Positions 35,965-48,560 are shown, counted from the first letter of the stretch. The stretch is DNA of 64,000 bases from Litomosoides sigmodontis (GCA_963070105.1 OY718805.1:124001-188000), one strand, 5' to 3'. Notes: generated by a model not told the origin, from the sequence alone. A program made the numbers and translations.

Positions 35965-37279
35965 TTATTTTTCTTCCTTGTTTGGCATATTTTTATAACC
36001 AAGTATCGCTTCCTCACCGCATGCAGCGACAACGAGACACTAGAAATTGAAAAACGTTTTACAACAGGAATGCATGTATCATATTGGCATTCATTACAGA
36101 AGAATGTGGTGGAATTCCTTAATTTTTACAAAACCTATTACACATTTTTCTCTCATCTGCCCAAACATCCGAAACTTACTAATATCCCATTTTCGTCCTT
36201 TTCATACGCCTGTTTGATTTGATCGCCCAGTTCACCCTCAGGTAACTTCAAATCATCTTTTGTTTCACATGTATCTAGATCCATTAAGCTGACATAACCG
36301 TCGTCGTTTATTGATAGAAGCTGTAATTGCATGCAGTGGAATTAACAAAACCCTTTTTACATTGTTCACTTCCCATCTGATTTTTTTTTTTGAAAGTTTC
36401 GAATTTTCATTCCTACGCGTCCTTCTCAATTTCCAATCATCTTTCATTAATCATTCACTAACTTGATGCGGCAACAAGATATCAATCAGGCTTTTTTTGA
36501 AAAAATCATTATAAACCTGATATTCTTTACGCTTCACAACAGGAACATCCATGTTGTGAGTGGATGGACATATATCTTCCAATTTCTTCCCAGTGAAGAT
36601 ATCCAAACCAACAAGATGGACTTTGGCATGTCCGTGTTTACCAGTTTTTGAAGTGCTCATTTCAACAACCTGAAAACATTTCATCATTATTAAAAGCTAA
36701 CATTACAATTTTACAAACCGATGTAATCCGTAGCATTCGAAATTTGTCTGTAATCAATACCTTTTTACACGGCCCACTGTTTCTTACTCCACTCCAAAAT
36801 CTCAGGGTGCTAAAGTGTTTTCATTAAATAAGTCAGAGATAGGTTATTTTAAAAAATTTCTCCGAATACTTTGCTCTATTAGTTGGAGCTACCCACTTTT
36901 CATCTTTTCCCTCCACGAGGAAACCAAATATATTTTTAAATAAGTTAAAATGTTTATCGACTTCAAGGAACCAAAATTCCAGGATAACTGCAAAACAGTG
37001 TGCAAATGCCTTTCAACAGGAAGTTTCTGCTAACCGCACTTAATGATTACCTACAAAGTACCCGCGCGCATTCTCCTCCTATTTACTTGATTCGATCAGT
37101 ACTAACAGTGAGCACGAATGTCTCCTCATATAAGTTTAAAAATCATCAATTACCTTGCACGGACGACCTTTTAGCATAACGTTTTCATTCTTCCGAAGAG
37201 CAGAACATTGTTTGGGATATGTTGTAGCTGCACCAGCATCCCCCGTATGAAAATCGTGATCGTGTTCGTGATCTGCCAT
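35965..37279 (-). CDS. EIF5A: Translation factor eIF5A (hypusine-containing)
   Basis: This gene encodes eIF5A, the elongation/termination factor that frees ribosomes stalled at proline-rich stretches and carries the unique hypusine residue. The exons are 37154..37279, 36517..36669, 36180..36320 and 35965..36039, for 164 residues. The N-terminus is His/Asp rich ([20 protein letters not shown]). The hypusine loop [12 protein letters not shown] is intact; by position the modified Lys is residue 53 (codon 36637..36639). Conserved core blocks follow: [34 protein letters not shown] and [15 protein letters not shown]. The C-terminus ([20 protein letters not shown]) is divergent from the usual VVSAMGEEAA-type end. 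It needs deoxyhypusine synthase and hydroxylase for activity. A TTTTGTAG 24 bases upstream of the ATG may be a trans-splice acceptor. Confidence 0.95.
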
Positions 37280-39483
37280 AGTATGTTTGAGGCGGCGTTC
37301 TACAAAAGTGATGTCTCACAGTTTGATGACATGATTTAATATAAAACAGTAAATTATTTGTAACACATGAGTTTCCAGATGACAACGAAAGGATACCTTT
37401 CTTCAACCAACGTGCTGCACATCAAAAAAAAAACAAGTTGTGCCTAATCATAGAACAAGATGGTGGAAGATTTCTGCAGACGGCATATGCTATAAATTAT
37501 TGAGAAGTGAGATTTCGTCTGCACATATCTTATTACTAACATAAAGTATTACGAATACTCAAATAGCTAATATCGTACATTCTAATCATTAACTGACTAT
37601 AATGCTACTCGAGCTAATTTAAAAGGCAGTATTCATTTCCTATAATACCTATATTGCCAAACGCTATCCACCACCACGTCACGGACGTATACCGCCACTA
37701 CGTATTGCTGTATAGTAAATAGCTAATAGAGGAAAAAGAAAGGAATGGTGCTTGGTGGAGTGAAATGTGTGATGTATTTCATTCAGTCCAATTTCATCCC
37801 TACAGCGAACCGGCTATTACATGCAGTCGTCCTACCAAGCTAAGCTTCTAATTATTATCAAATCACGCATGACTACGTCAACCAATTCTTTCTTTCCCTT
37901 ACCACGCCATTGCATTACGCCACACACAGTATTATGGCAGCGCGCTTTGCTCACCAACATTTTCACGGAAAGTCAAGGAAAATGCTACATCTATCCATCA
38001 CAAGCATCACCTTTCGTCCCGTTTCAAAGAAAAGGAAATAAGTAAAACAACGATAATTACTTACATATCCAATAAACGCGCAATAGAGAGTTGGGCGTAC
38101 GTGTGTATAACCGACGCAACTACAGGACAAGCTGATATATCCGGACCGTACGTTGTTCGAAGCAATGAGTCAACTTTAAGAACATGCAGTCTCCGACGAC
38201 TGTTGCTCTGTTTGCATCGATTTCAGGGTCACGTTGATTTCAAGTCTCTACTTAGGATATTGCTTATACTAGTATACGTAAGGTTGCACGCTTCCTAACC
38301 AACTAACACGACAGGACAAAAAACGAACCTTACGGGAGCAAGTGAAACCACCGACAGCACCCTCCCGTCTGATCCTAAACTCGCTACCGTACACCTATGG
38401 TCATGTAGAGGAGTATCGCCACATTAAAATGAGCTGATAGGAAGTTTGAAAAGGTCTCAAGAAAGGCGCGCTATTCGAAAATGGAAGAAAGAGCAGGTTA
38501 AATTAAACTTGCGCTTAGGTCGATCTGCAGCTGGTTTTGAAGGAAAGAATCCGTTGAATTCTTCTTTCGAAGTGATAAAAAGGTTCCTAGGATAGTCAAA
38601 ACTTAAAAAATCCATTCGGAGGTCAGTTCTCGAACCTGAAGTACGTGACGCCTTCTAACAAAGGCTTTTGTCACGAAATGATGATTGGCCATTTGTTATG
38701 AACTGAACTTCTCTCATAAACGCATCATCAAAGACTGGAAGTTTGGATGCGGCGGCCAATAAAGTGTGGTACTTGGAAGTTGCAAAAATGTTACTGAATC
38801 ACTTCCGCTTTTCATTCACCACTTCCACCATCTACCTTCCTTCCACCATCCCTCACTTTCCACTTACGCGAGAGCTCCTCGTGCGCCGTGCATTAGTGTC
38901 AGAGGAAGTGTAGTGAGAGATGACTTAGTGGCCCATCACTCTCATCTCCGAATAGTTTATTTTCACAGGAAGAATTTTGAAAAGATGCTTGCAGCAAGAA
39001 TGAAGGTGGGGTAGGGATGGATGGGGTGCTTCAACTCATTGGCATCTACCTGGCTTACTTGTTGAAGCAGTGAGGCAAGCATCTGACCCGTTCAGCTTGT
39101 GGCAACGAGGCCTATCTGCGGAGGTTTGCCCCAACACGTTAAGAAGTAGTGGAGGAGTGTTGTAAAAGGATGGCCGCTTGCTTCCTGCGAAGGGCTTCCA
39201 ACGTTTACACGCGCTTGTCAGTCAGCTTAAACGATCCCGACTTCAGCTGCTGACACTTTCATTAAGCGTTTGACAAAGCAGTTGCCAGCCATTAACTTCA
39301 CTCAAGTGCGGTGCTCAAAAAGAGAGGTAAGACAGAGTGGCAGTAGTGGCATGTATCGGTGAAACTGATATCGCTGAAGCACTTCATTATAACGGAAATC
39401 ATTTTAAAGTGGAAGAAGCTTTTCCCGCGAAACTGAAAAAGCCGCTGGAGCAGAAGAGTGTCCAGTTCACTTCAAGTTCATGA
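37280..39483. other. Intergenic, 2.2 kb
   Basis: Sequence between eIF5A and the first zinc-finger gene. Short open frames on the plus strand (37821..38045, 38766..39014) show no recognisable protein or paired splice sites. It probably contains the eIF5A promoter and the zinc-finger gene's 3' flank. Confidence 0.45.
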
Positions 39484-42234
39484 CTACTCTACTGCTGGCC
39501 GGCATTTCCTGACATGCTTCTGAAAATGTATTCGACGCTGAAACATTTGGTTGCATGTTGGACAGATGTACTTGCACTCCGTATTGTGGATATCCGAATG
39601 GACTCGCAAGTCATTTCGGCGTACAAAGCACTTTTCGCATTGCTCACATTTGTATCTGAAATGACAATCAGTCAGTTACGCATGGAAGATGCTAATGCAA
39701 GATGCTGTGTGGTTGTGAAGGTTGTTGAGGGAGAAATAGGTTGCCAAGTGAGAGTAGTGATGAGGTCGTGAGATTTGAAAATTGTGAACTCAATGGCGAA
39801 CTTTAAGTATTTCTTTGAAGGAAGGACATACGGTCGAACGTGAGTATGAACGGAGCGAATATGCGCTGCCAACGCCTGCAATGAATGTGGTCAGTGCGGA
39901 AAAAGAGAAGGTAAGCAGTGATCACGTTGAACTGATCTCTATTTATGTAGTAACGTCTTCAATTTCAGCGACGGCGACCTCTCATCAGTAGCCTGTTTTA
40001 TTTCTAAGACGTGCGAAAGAGGGAGGTAAAATCTTTACAGGTGAGGAAATGAAAGAAAAATTTAGCATGTATTACTTTGGAACACTTGAAACCGGCATGA
40101 GTGCACTGCGTGTAGGGGCACATATAAACGTAGTTCAAATGTCGCATCATATCGTGTCGACGCAAACATCCCTGTCGACCAAACATTGCAGAGCATTTGG
40201 TACATTTAAATGGACGCAAATTTCTAAACACACATATTTGAATGTTGCTGTAAACTGAACTGAAGCTATTTTCTGCCCTCCATCTCTACAGCCGAATTCG
40301 TTGGATTATTTGAAGAACACGTAGCGTAAGAGTTGCCCATGCGGAACTTCTTCCCCATCAATAAAAAAGAAACGAACAAGTGTATGACAGCCACATGTTC
40401 ACGAAGTAGTGAAGCAGTTGGAAATTCTTTTTGGCAAGTTTCACACTTCGGTCGCGTGCGGACTTCGTGTTGTCGTTTTCGATGCTTCTGAACGGCAGCA
40501 AAAGTCCGAAATAACTGGAATGAGTACTTGTGAAGTTTTGATTCTGCCAACAAAAATTTCAGGAGTGATGATGGAGGATGCATGCAGCTTGAGAGGGACA
40601 CGTCTGATTGATTGATTGATTAGTTTAGTGGATGAATGCCAGGCAAACTTATCAATGAAATTGGAAAAGCATTGCAAGCCACATACCATATTGCACTTCA
40701 AACATCTATATCGTCTGCCACGTCTACGCTTCATGTATGTTTCATTATTGGGATGATAAAGCAGTAAATGAGTTTGTATGTTGTGCTTCAGTGTGAAAGC
40801 ACTGTCGCATATGTCGCAAAGATATTGCTTATTTCGAAAGCGCTGGTACTTTTGACGGTCATTCCTTAACGATCGCAGTGCATCACGTCGTTTTGGGAGG
40901 ACGAACACTTCCTGAAAATTACTATGTGCTTCTTCCTACTCTTACCTGTGCTCTGTGCAAAGGTCGCAGTGTTCACTGCTTACCTCAACATCATTGCAAA
41001 CCATTCTCGATGCAACGTCAGCGCAACTTTCCGCTACGCAACTTTCAGCGGGCTTCTTCTCATCTCGCCTTGTCGGCGCTTTCATATCTGTTTCTTTGCT
41101 AAAGAGAACTGATAAATAAAATGCATTCTGGCAAGGTCTCGAGAAATGAACTAGGCACTAAGCTTCCCATCAACGCACCACATGGACATGGACAGACACA
41201 CTCATAATTAATTATTCGCTAAATAATGCAAGCGCTTGTGTTTAGAACTTTCCCCTATTTCATTGTTTGCCCAAGTCCACTTTCACTTCACACGCAAAAT
41301 CTTCCAGCTGATCCTCAGATCCTGTGCGTCCTAAGCACCTGAACATCTGATAGATATACATGTAAATTCCTTCATCTCCCTCTCTCTCATCGTACATAAT
41401 AAATAGATGGTGTTATGTATGGTGAGAGAGAGAGAGCTAGCTCTACTACCTTCATCAAACGTTCCGCCGCTACTTTCATCTACCGAAATCGATGAGAGAT
41501 TTCTCTTTTTGCACTTCCCCTTCAAGTCCTCCTCACACTTGGTGCTTCGTGGGGAGAGAAAGTAGGAGCGCTTTCGAAGGCATGTTGTGATGGAATTTGC
41601 TGAAGAGAAGTTTGGTTTTGGAATAGGTAAATTTAGATGGGAAAATTAATTTCCAAGATATAACTTTCCAGGTGGTTGGGACGCAGAGCTAAAAGATATT
41701 GCAGATGAGGTGGAATTGGATGAGCGATGATGAATTAGTACGAATTTCTAGACGCAAGATGTACGTACTTGTACTATTTAGGTGCAAAATTTCCCGGTTT
41801 TTCCCTACCGACGCATACTTCACGCACGGATCGCATGTTATGCGGAAGTTGCCTCTCCTCGTTCCGCTTATTAACAAGGAGACGTGATTATATAATGTGA
41901 GAAAGAAGGATGACATGCCGAATTATATTTTGATCGGTACTGGCTGGTTGCATTTTAGAAAATTGCTGCTGTTGAACCTTTGCTGCAACATCCTCTCCGC
42001 CACTTGCAACAATTTCCGTTTCGTTTTTTGCGTACTGCCAGGAGCTGTTCTGCGAGCCGAAAATTTCATCTAACACGTAACGCATTGATACCTCACCGGC
42101 TCCTTCCTTCCGCTGCACTCCTCGCACCCGAGGCTGTGGGACTTTGTGGTGCGGACAGCACGCACCTGCATATTTCTTGTGCAGCACTTGCATTACTTAT
42201 GATGATAACTGTTCGGTTCAGATTGCTGTAGAGG

Positions 42235-42268
<34 letters not shown>

Positions 42269-42696
42269 AGTGGTATTATGTAAATTGTTAGCGTTAGAAT
42301 GAAAAAAGCTCTAATCAGTGAAAGTTCATTTTCCGAGGAGACGAATGGCGCATGAATATGTGCGACCAATTCATTCTCCCTATTCATCAGCGTGGCGCAG
42401 GGAGGACGAAGTGAAAAAGTACAGGTAGGTGCACCCAGCCAGCCTTATTTATCATAGCATAACCACTTATTATCATTAGGTAACGTCTGTGCTAGTGATT
42501 AGAGCGAAAGGTGATGATAATTATTAGTACCTTCGACGCAGTAGAAGCACAATTCGTCGTAGGCAGATGGCTCGTAGAACAGATCGGCGATGCAGTCGGC
42601 AGCAATCCCACCACTCATTTTCTCTGCACCGAAGAAAGCAACCGCTCCACTCAAATGACACTTCCAGAATTGCCTTACTTCATCCAACTCCTCCAT
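39484..42696 (-). CDS. C2H2 zinc-finger protein A, about seven fingers
   Basis: This probable transcription factor of about 463 residues has exons 42531..42696, 41941..42165, 41450..41599, 40984..41108, 40687..40911, 40378..40514, 40076..40223, 39832..39875 and 39484..39655. Every junction fits in phase; the first three exons rest on phase alone and are less sure. The N-terminal half is unlike known domains, with Cys-rich LCFYCVEGACCPHH and Ser/Lys stretches. The C-terminal half is an array of C2H2 fingers: YLCDICDSAFTLKHNIQTH, RCLKCNMLFRTFAAVQKH, KCETCQKEFPTASLLREH, FKCTKCSAMFGRQGCLRRH, MCPYTQCTHAGFKCSKALA (AHIRSVH), YKCEQCEKCFVRRNDLRVH and ICPTCNQMFQRRIHFQKH. Several introns split fingers between the second Cys and first His. 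Irregular linkers and a CX4C finger recall HINFP-type proteins, but orthology is not established. A TG microsatellite lies in its first intron. Confidence 0.8.
42237..42267. repeat. (TG)n microsatellite
   Basis: An uninterrupted TG run of about 15 units inside the first intron of zinc-finger gene A. Confidence 0.98.
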
Positions 42697-43664
42697 GCAA
42701 ATTTCTTTTTCGTTCCACACATTCCGCTCGTGTTTCACATTTTTGCATAAACTGCGAGTACACTCCCCTCCTAATATTTGCATAAACTGTGAGAGCCTGC
42801 TCATGCTCTGTAACTCTCAAAGTTCTCGTGAATTTCGTTCCTTTTATAAATTGAAAATGAACAGTTAACGAGCTACGGAGCGGAGCTCTACATTAGCTAC
42901 GTCGATGTTAGCTATGTGAACCTCGTTTGTCTTCAGTGCCGATATTTCCTCCTTCCTCTTCATCGCGAAATTGTTCAGCACGACAGCGCCACAGCTAGTT
43001 GAGAACAGTAACGGCTGTCGGAAGTCCGAAATAAGACTAACACAAATTATAAACGTCTATAAGTCATTCGTCATTTGATCAACGAAAGGACTGGTTTACA
43101 ACTGCGTAGAGCTTTGCGGTAATCTGTACAAAGATTGTTAGTCGTTTTGTGAGCTTCACTTAACCGTAGTTTTACGCTTGGCGTTGTTCAAGATGTCGTC
43201 TTAGCCCTGAATTTCCTCACTGGTCGATTGATTTTTCCATTGGAAGATGCAACGGAAGACGGCTCCCCCTCCCTCTCTCTCTCTCTCTCTCACTTACTCA
43301 CTCGCTTACTTACCTTCGCATTTAGCACTCGCCGTGGTTCACTGATTATCATACATTTTGTTGTAGCGCAAGCAGCACTGTAATGCTGCTTACAGCCTAA
43401 ACTAATTCTGATACTATCCATTAAGCTCTGCAAACGGTCCCAATCGCTTCTCAACAGAAACTGTCTAGGTAGTGCAGATATGGACTCAAAGAAACGCCGC
43501 CACGTTCATGGAGCGATGAAGTCGGTCTTCCTATGAAAACAGGTGCGGTCAACCTTTCTGCGTACTCAGTGACTGATTCATGGAAGCTCAACAGTGGCTG
43601 GCTGCTATACTTTTCAACAGCTAATTGAATGAGAAGGAAGGAATGCGAAGCGCAACTCTTTACG

Positions 43665-43751
<87 letters not shown>

Positions 43752-44112
43752 TCACGGTTGTGATGGTCGCAATGACCGCTGTCGTGGAGGAATTCATTTT
43801 GTGGTATCACGTGGGTGCTGTTATTATCATTCATACTTTATTAACTCAGAAAGCATCTCTTCATAATGTCCATCGCTGCTGTTCATTGCCCACTATTATT
43901 ACCTAGCAGAAGGATAGAAGAGAATTTTGATTGTCTCACTCCTTTTCTGTTGCTCTCACCTGTTTTTCCTCTCCTCTTGCAAATACGCTAGCAAGAAGCT
44001 TGTAGGCCTCTGCTCACCGCCCTCCACTCCACAAAGACCGGGAAGCTGGGAAGGTAAACATTGGAAAATGAAATTCTACGAGACTGCTTAAAGCTGGTCA
44101 GTGATTTAATAA
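42697..44112. other. Intergenic between the two zinc-finger genes
   Basis: This region lies upstream of zinc-finger gene A and downstream of gene B. It is rich in simple repeats: a CT run at 43271-43291 and a long CA run at 43669-43750. Open frames crossing the CA run are artefacts of the repeat. No gene was recognised. Confidence 0.5.
43669..43750. repeat. (CA)n microsatellite, about 41 units
   Basis: 82 bases of uninterrupted CA repeats between the two zinc-finger genes. Confidence 0.99.
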
Positions 44113-45650
44113 TTAGTGCTGCTGCTGCTGCTGCTGCTTCTGCTTCTGCTTCTTCTTCGGATGCATCCTTTCATAGTGTGCAGCGAGAGTGGTCGAATCG
44201 GTGGAAGCGTAAAGACAGTGGTTGCACGTAAATTTTCTAAAGAAAATGTCGGAAGTATGCTTGAAGAGCACGTGTTGCCTGAGCGACCTTTCTGTTTCTC
44301 CTCTGCAACATGTTTCCACGTTTCTGCGAGAAGATGCAACGCTGAGAAGGCAGTGCTCACGCACAGTGCTTCTTTGAACATGCGGAAAGAAGACAGACCG
44401 ATATCTGCAGTGCTCGCACTGGAAGCCTGGATCCTCCTGCTCCACATGCATCACCATATGGTCGAGCATTTCCTGCTGCGTGCTTGCTTGCTTCTCGCAT
44501 TGCGGGCACTGGTAATCCTGTCCATTCCTGGCGCAGTACTGTAGATGGCGGCTTATGTGCTTCTCCAGCATAGCTGGGCTTTTCGATATGTGTCTACATA
44601 AGATGCACTTGCGAGAGCCTAAATGAAATATGCTTTTGATAAGTCCATGCTAAAAAGCATTTGAGGAAATTATGGATGAAGGGCAAGATGAAGGCCTCTC
44701 ATTTCTTCATTGTCATTGAAAATTTACCTAGTTCAATGTTTTCAGGTAATGGTACGCGATGTCGATAGAATTTGTGGAAATGAATGTAACGTGCTTCACG
44801 GGTACTGAACTTGCAACCTTCTTCATCGCATCGTATTGGCGGATTACGGTGATAAATTGTAACGTGGTAAGATACCGAGTTGTAGCGACCGTACACTTTT
44901 TGGCATACAGTGCACATGTAACCGGATGGAACTCGCTCAATGTATTTCTTATTCCGACACCAACCTTGAATGTTTGAGCAGTTAATGCAGATTTCAAAAG
45001 AGAAAAAAAAGGTCGTTGAATAAAATGGCATGATGGTGAGCGGAGCGTTTAGGAGGAGCTCTTCTATTAGCATAAATTACAACGGATTAGAAGTACCTTC
45101 ATGATCACTGCTCGGTAGGACGATGTCATTTTTACGTTCTCCTGTTTCATTACTTGGAATAAATGGAATCGCTGCTTTACGCTGCGCCTCTTTCTCTTTA
45201 GTGGCACACGTAAGTGTTGCTTCATGGATAAGACTTTGTAACCAGGACGATGCATCCAGCTAACAAAAGAAGTAATCATTGTTTGCATACAATGAAGGAT
45301 TGTTTGCAGACTTCACAACTCATACGAACATTGGTTTTATAATATGTTTGTATGTTTTATTAATTTTGCTTATTAAAACCAATATGATAGTTAAATAAAT
45401 AAGTATAATAACATGATAAAAAATAACAAATAATAATCAAAATGAAAATTAATATATTTAATATTAGTTTATTATGATAATGTTCACATTGCCAGAAATG
45501 TGTTTGTGAAAGATAAAAGAAAGGAAATAAGGTGAATAAATAAGTGAATGTGTAAGTTACCGCATGTTGCCTTTGCCCTGGATTTTCAACATCTTCCGAG
45601 GAGGCATGAAAGAGTACACCGCAGTTCGGGAGTAATACATTGCCGTAGGG
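44113..45650 (-). CDS. C2H2 zinc-finger protein B, 5' end unresolved
   Basis: This probable transcription factor has exons 45561..45650, 45097..45259, 44728..44964, 44399..44618 and 44113..44302, joined in phase for 299 residues. The first listed exon starts at an acceptor and has no in-frame ATG, so an upstream exon is missing from the model. The fingers include YMCTVCQKVYGRYNSVSYHV (TIYH), IRCDEEGCKFSTREARYIHF (HKFYRH), KCILCRHISKSPAMLEKHIS, YQCPQCEKQASTQQEMLDHM, QCEHCRYRGETERSLRQHV and FTCNHCLYASTDSTTLAAHY. An intron with donor GTCTGT must be removed at 44303-44398 to build the fifth finger. The protein ends in a Lys/Gln tract and a single His, coded by a CTG-rich repeat (minus-strand CAG) next to the stop at 44113. 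Gene A lies downstream on the same strand, but the fingers differ, so a recent tandem duplication is unlikely. Confidence 0.78.
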
Positions 45651-46981
45651 CTGAAAGCGTTGGCTTTAGAATGTGAAATGTTAGTGAGTGTATTCATAAG
45701 TATTTAATCTGAACGCGAGGAAAGAAGTGGGAAGCGCATATCGAAATAGCAGTTTGCGCCGATGCAACGAGAATGCGACAGCGTGGAAGAAGCAGAAGTG
45801 GAAAGCATTGAAGGGAGCTGAGATCTTCAATAGAGTTGAATATTTGGCCAGTCAAGTAAACATTCCCTATAAATAAAAGAAGAAAGCAATGCGGGAGGAA
45901 GCGTGCCTTCTTTAAGCAGCCAAATTAGTAGCACTTATAGTCGAACTCTCATTTTTTCGAACATTTACAATAGAATCAATCATTGATGTTGATGAGAGAC
46001 TGTGTGAAATGTCGTAAATTCCGTACCGTCCGCATAGTTTGCGCGAAACGATGTATCCACTCCTTCACCGTTGGAGACGGAGTGATCGCCGGTGAATGTG
46101 CATCTTAATTTTAGCCTTTCAAAGATTAATTTTATCTATTTTTCTCGCAAATATTCCTCAAACTCCTTTCCTCCGCTCGCTCGCTCAAATTCACTAATTA
46201 GAAATGAAAATCGACATCAACACTTAAAAAATTTTCTATCTCTACCATAAACTGAGCAAAGCGAGTGAAAATGAATTAAAGCTAACTTGATAAATGTGGC
46301 AGTGAAAGCAGCGTTTCCTGATTGACCGACTGTATCAAATTAACCACTTCATGCATTTCATATAGCATGGCTAACCGCTCGAGCTTAGCAAGAAATAATG
46401 ATTATATTAGCAAATTACGGTAAACTCATTCAGAAGCTTACTATCAATTTTAACTGCAGACATCAGTAAGGGGCCGTGCGCTGTTGCTCAAACTCAGAAT
46501 TTGTGTCATTCAATGAAATTTAATTCAATCTTTTTTAGAAATTTCCCTTCAAAGGCCTGCAAAATTTCACATAAACTCTTAGTGTTGTGATTGCGACTAG
46601 CTTTCATAAAAAATCTTTTGAAGTAAAAAGGTCTGCAAGATTTACAATACGTGGTTCACAGTTGGTTGTTTCGAGTGATCCTGTATACATGAAACTGATC
46701 AGAGCTTCTAAGCAAGTTACTTCATCGTTCGAGTTTAAATTCAGACGGACCTCTTGCAAACCACTCTATAAATTGGCATACCATGCATTTGAACTTTTTA
46801 ATCCGAATGCTTTACAGCACATTTATTAACTTTCAATTCAGGATGCAGTTTACACTTGACATCGGAAAAACTTTGCGTAACAGTAAGGAGCTTCAAAAGG
46901 TATGAGTAATATTTTCTTTTGCGAAAGACAAGAGTTCCTCGTCATTACTATTTTGCAATTTGTTTTTCAGTCTAACTTGAT
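45651..46981. other. Intergenic / 5' flank of zinc-finger gene B
   Basis: AT-rich sequence that should contain the missing first exon(s) and promoter of gene B. A segment near 46454-46501 has an ATG and ends in phase before GTCTGC, but the donor is weak and I do not rely on it. Open frames at 46587..46829 (plus) show no known features. Confidence 0.4.
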
Positions 46982-47200
46982 TTAAATTACAACCTTTGTC
47001 ACTACATCGCAAGGCAATCCCTTCAAAATGTTGCTTGAACAGTGTATTATTATCTGATGCACAAGGATTTGCTTGACACAACCATTTACAGTATCCACAC
47101 GGATATTGCAATCCAGAAGTTCGCCCTTACGTCGACATTGATGTAACTTGCGAACTAAAGCGTTGCAATGATCTTGAGCTCTTAGTATTGGTGGTAGCAT
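46982..47200 (-). CDS. Twin CX9C (CHCH) mitochondrial protein, CMC2-like
   Basis: This small protein (72 residues as read) has two CX9C motifs: Cys12-Cys22 and Cys31-Cys41 in MLPPILRAQDHCNALVRKLH, then QCRRKGELLDCNIRVDTVNG C. Such proteins are imported into the mitochondrial intermembrane space by Mia40 and oxidised to a helical hairpin; many assist cytochrome c oxidase assembly. The N-terminus (M-x-P..L....CN.L...L..C) and the CN...D....C block resemble CMC2. The ATG at 47200 follows directly on TTATTTCAGG, a likely trans-splice acceptor. After residue 50 the direct frame looks unlike CMC2, whereas another frame continues FKQHFEGIALR, like the CMC2 tail. Either there is a base error or indel, or a GTAAGG donor at 47128 is used. 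The open frame also extends upstream to 47263. Confidence 0.55.
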   Translation of the reverse strand: MLPPILRAQDHCNALVRKLHQCRRKGELLDCNIRVDTVNGCVKQILVHQIIIHCSSNILKGLPCDVVTKVVI

Positions 47201-48325
47201 CCTGAAATAACCCCTTTTTATTCGCTGTCCAAGAAAAAACGGAATAGGAACTTTCGCTACCATTCTACAATATCATTAAGTTGAGTTGAGATAAGCCTAG
47301 TGTTACCATCTCAAACTTGAAATATTTAACCGTACACCAAAATTGGAATAACAGTGTGAAAGTCTGGACTTCCGATAAATCTGGAAACTCATTGGATGTT
47401 TTGTGTGGAAGTTGTCGCATTTTTGGGACTAATCGCTCATAGAATGAATGGAAAGGTAAGAGGGAAAGGTTAAAATTTGAACGCCGATGGAAGTAATGCA
47501 AATATGAATCTTTTTGTGCTGCACCTTTTACGACATTGCTGGGAGGGGGGAAGAAGGGAAGCAAAAGTGATTTCAATTTCACCTCGAGCTACCGTTAAGA
47601 TAGCAAGGATTTGAGTTGACTACTGTTTTCCTAAGCCTGAGCAATGTGACCCTTATAGCCTAGAGAGGAAGCACAAGAAGTGGAGACGCATCTGATGGCC
47701 GGCCGTCATCTCCTCTCCCAGCAGTGGTGTTGCTAGTTGAAGCAACGCTTCAACTCTTCTCCCAGCTCAGTGAGGCAAAAGTTTCTTTTTTGCGCTGTCA
47801 TTCTGCGATGAGTAGTGCACCGAAGTGAAGTCAGAGACAGAGGATCTTTTAATTTATGACCTGCGACATCTTATCAAGATTCGGCGTTTTTTGGCAATTT
47901 ATTTATCAGGTACGACTGACTCATTGACGCCTCGTAGCAATTAACAGTAGTAAGAAGGAGGGAAGCCCGCCCGCCCATTTCATCCTAAATTCCTTGAAAA
48001 TGGTATGAAGTCAGTTAGATCACGGGTGGTAGGTAGTTCAGGAGAAGAGTGGTACCCGTGGACTGCTGACCAACTGAACTGACTCTCGTTTCACGGTTTC
48101 GCAGTCCAGGAAGAAGGTTGAATAACGCAAGCACAGGCGCTGCTTTACAAGGAAGGACAAGGAAGAGACAGACCGACCGACCGACCGCTCCCAGCTAGCA
48201 TCGCTGCACGCCACCAAGGAAGGCTGTGGCATGCATTATCGCCGAAAAGTGCACTTTTATGCCCCATTTCCCATTGATCATCATCATCAGTATAGTTTCT
48301 CTGACGATGTACTTGTTGTGTCATT

Positions 48326-48412
48326 ATCATATCATATCATATCAAGGCATGGCATGGCATGGCATGGCATGGCGTGGCATGGCGGCGTGGCGTGGCGTGG
48401 CGCGGCATACCA
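48326..48412. repeat. Degenerating pentanucleotide repeat
   Basis: A run of ATCAT-type pentamers passes into about five perfect GGCAT units (48345-48372) and then into GC-richer variants such as GGCGT. The gradual change along the array suggests stepwise mutation and expansion from one unit. Confidence 0.85.
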
Positions 48413-48560
48413 TGGCACGGCCCCTCGCTACGATCACGCACGTATGTGTTCGGGAACGGACAGACGGATGGATGCTTGAGAGAGGCGATCGGAGGCGAAT
48501 CTCTTTGGAAATTAGCCGAGGCTTCTGCTGTTGCTGACTGATTCAAGAAGATTTCTGCTC

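Noticed and set aside
43451..43906. Open frames crossing the CA microsatellite on both strands
   Set aside because: Long only because CA/TG repeats contain no stop codons; the flanks are short and lack splice or protein features.
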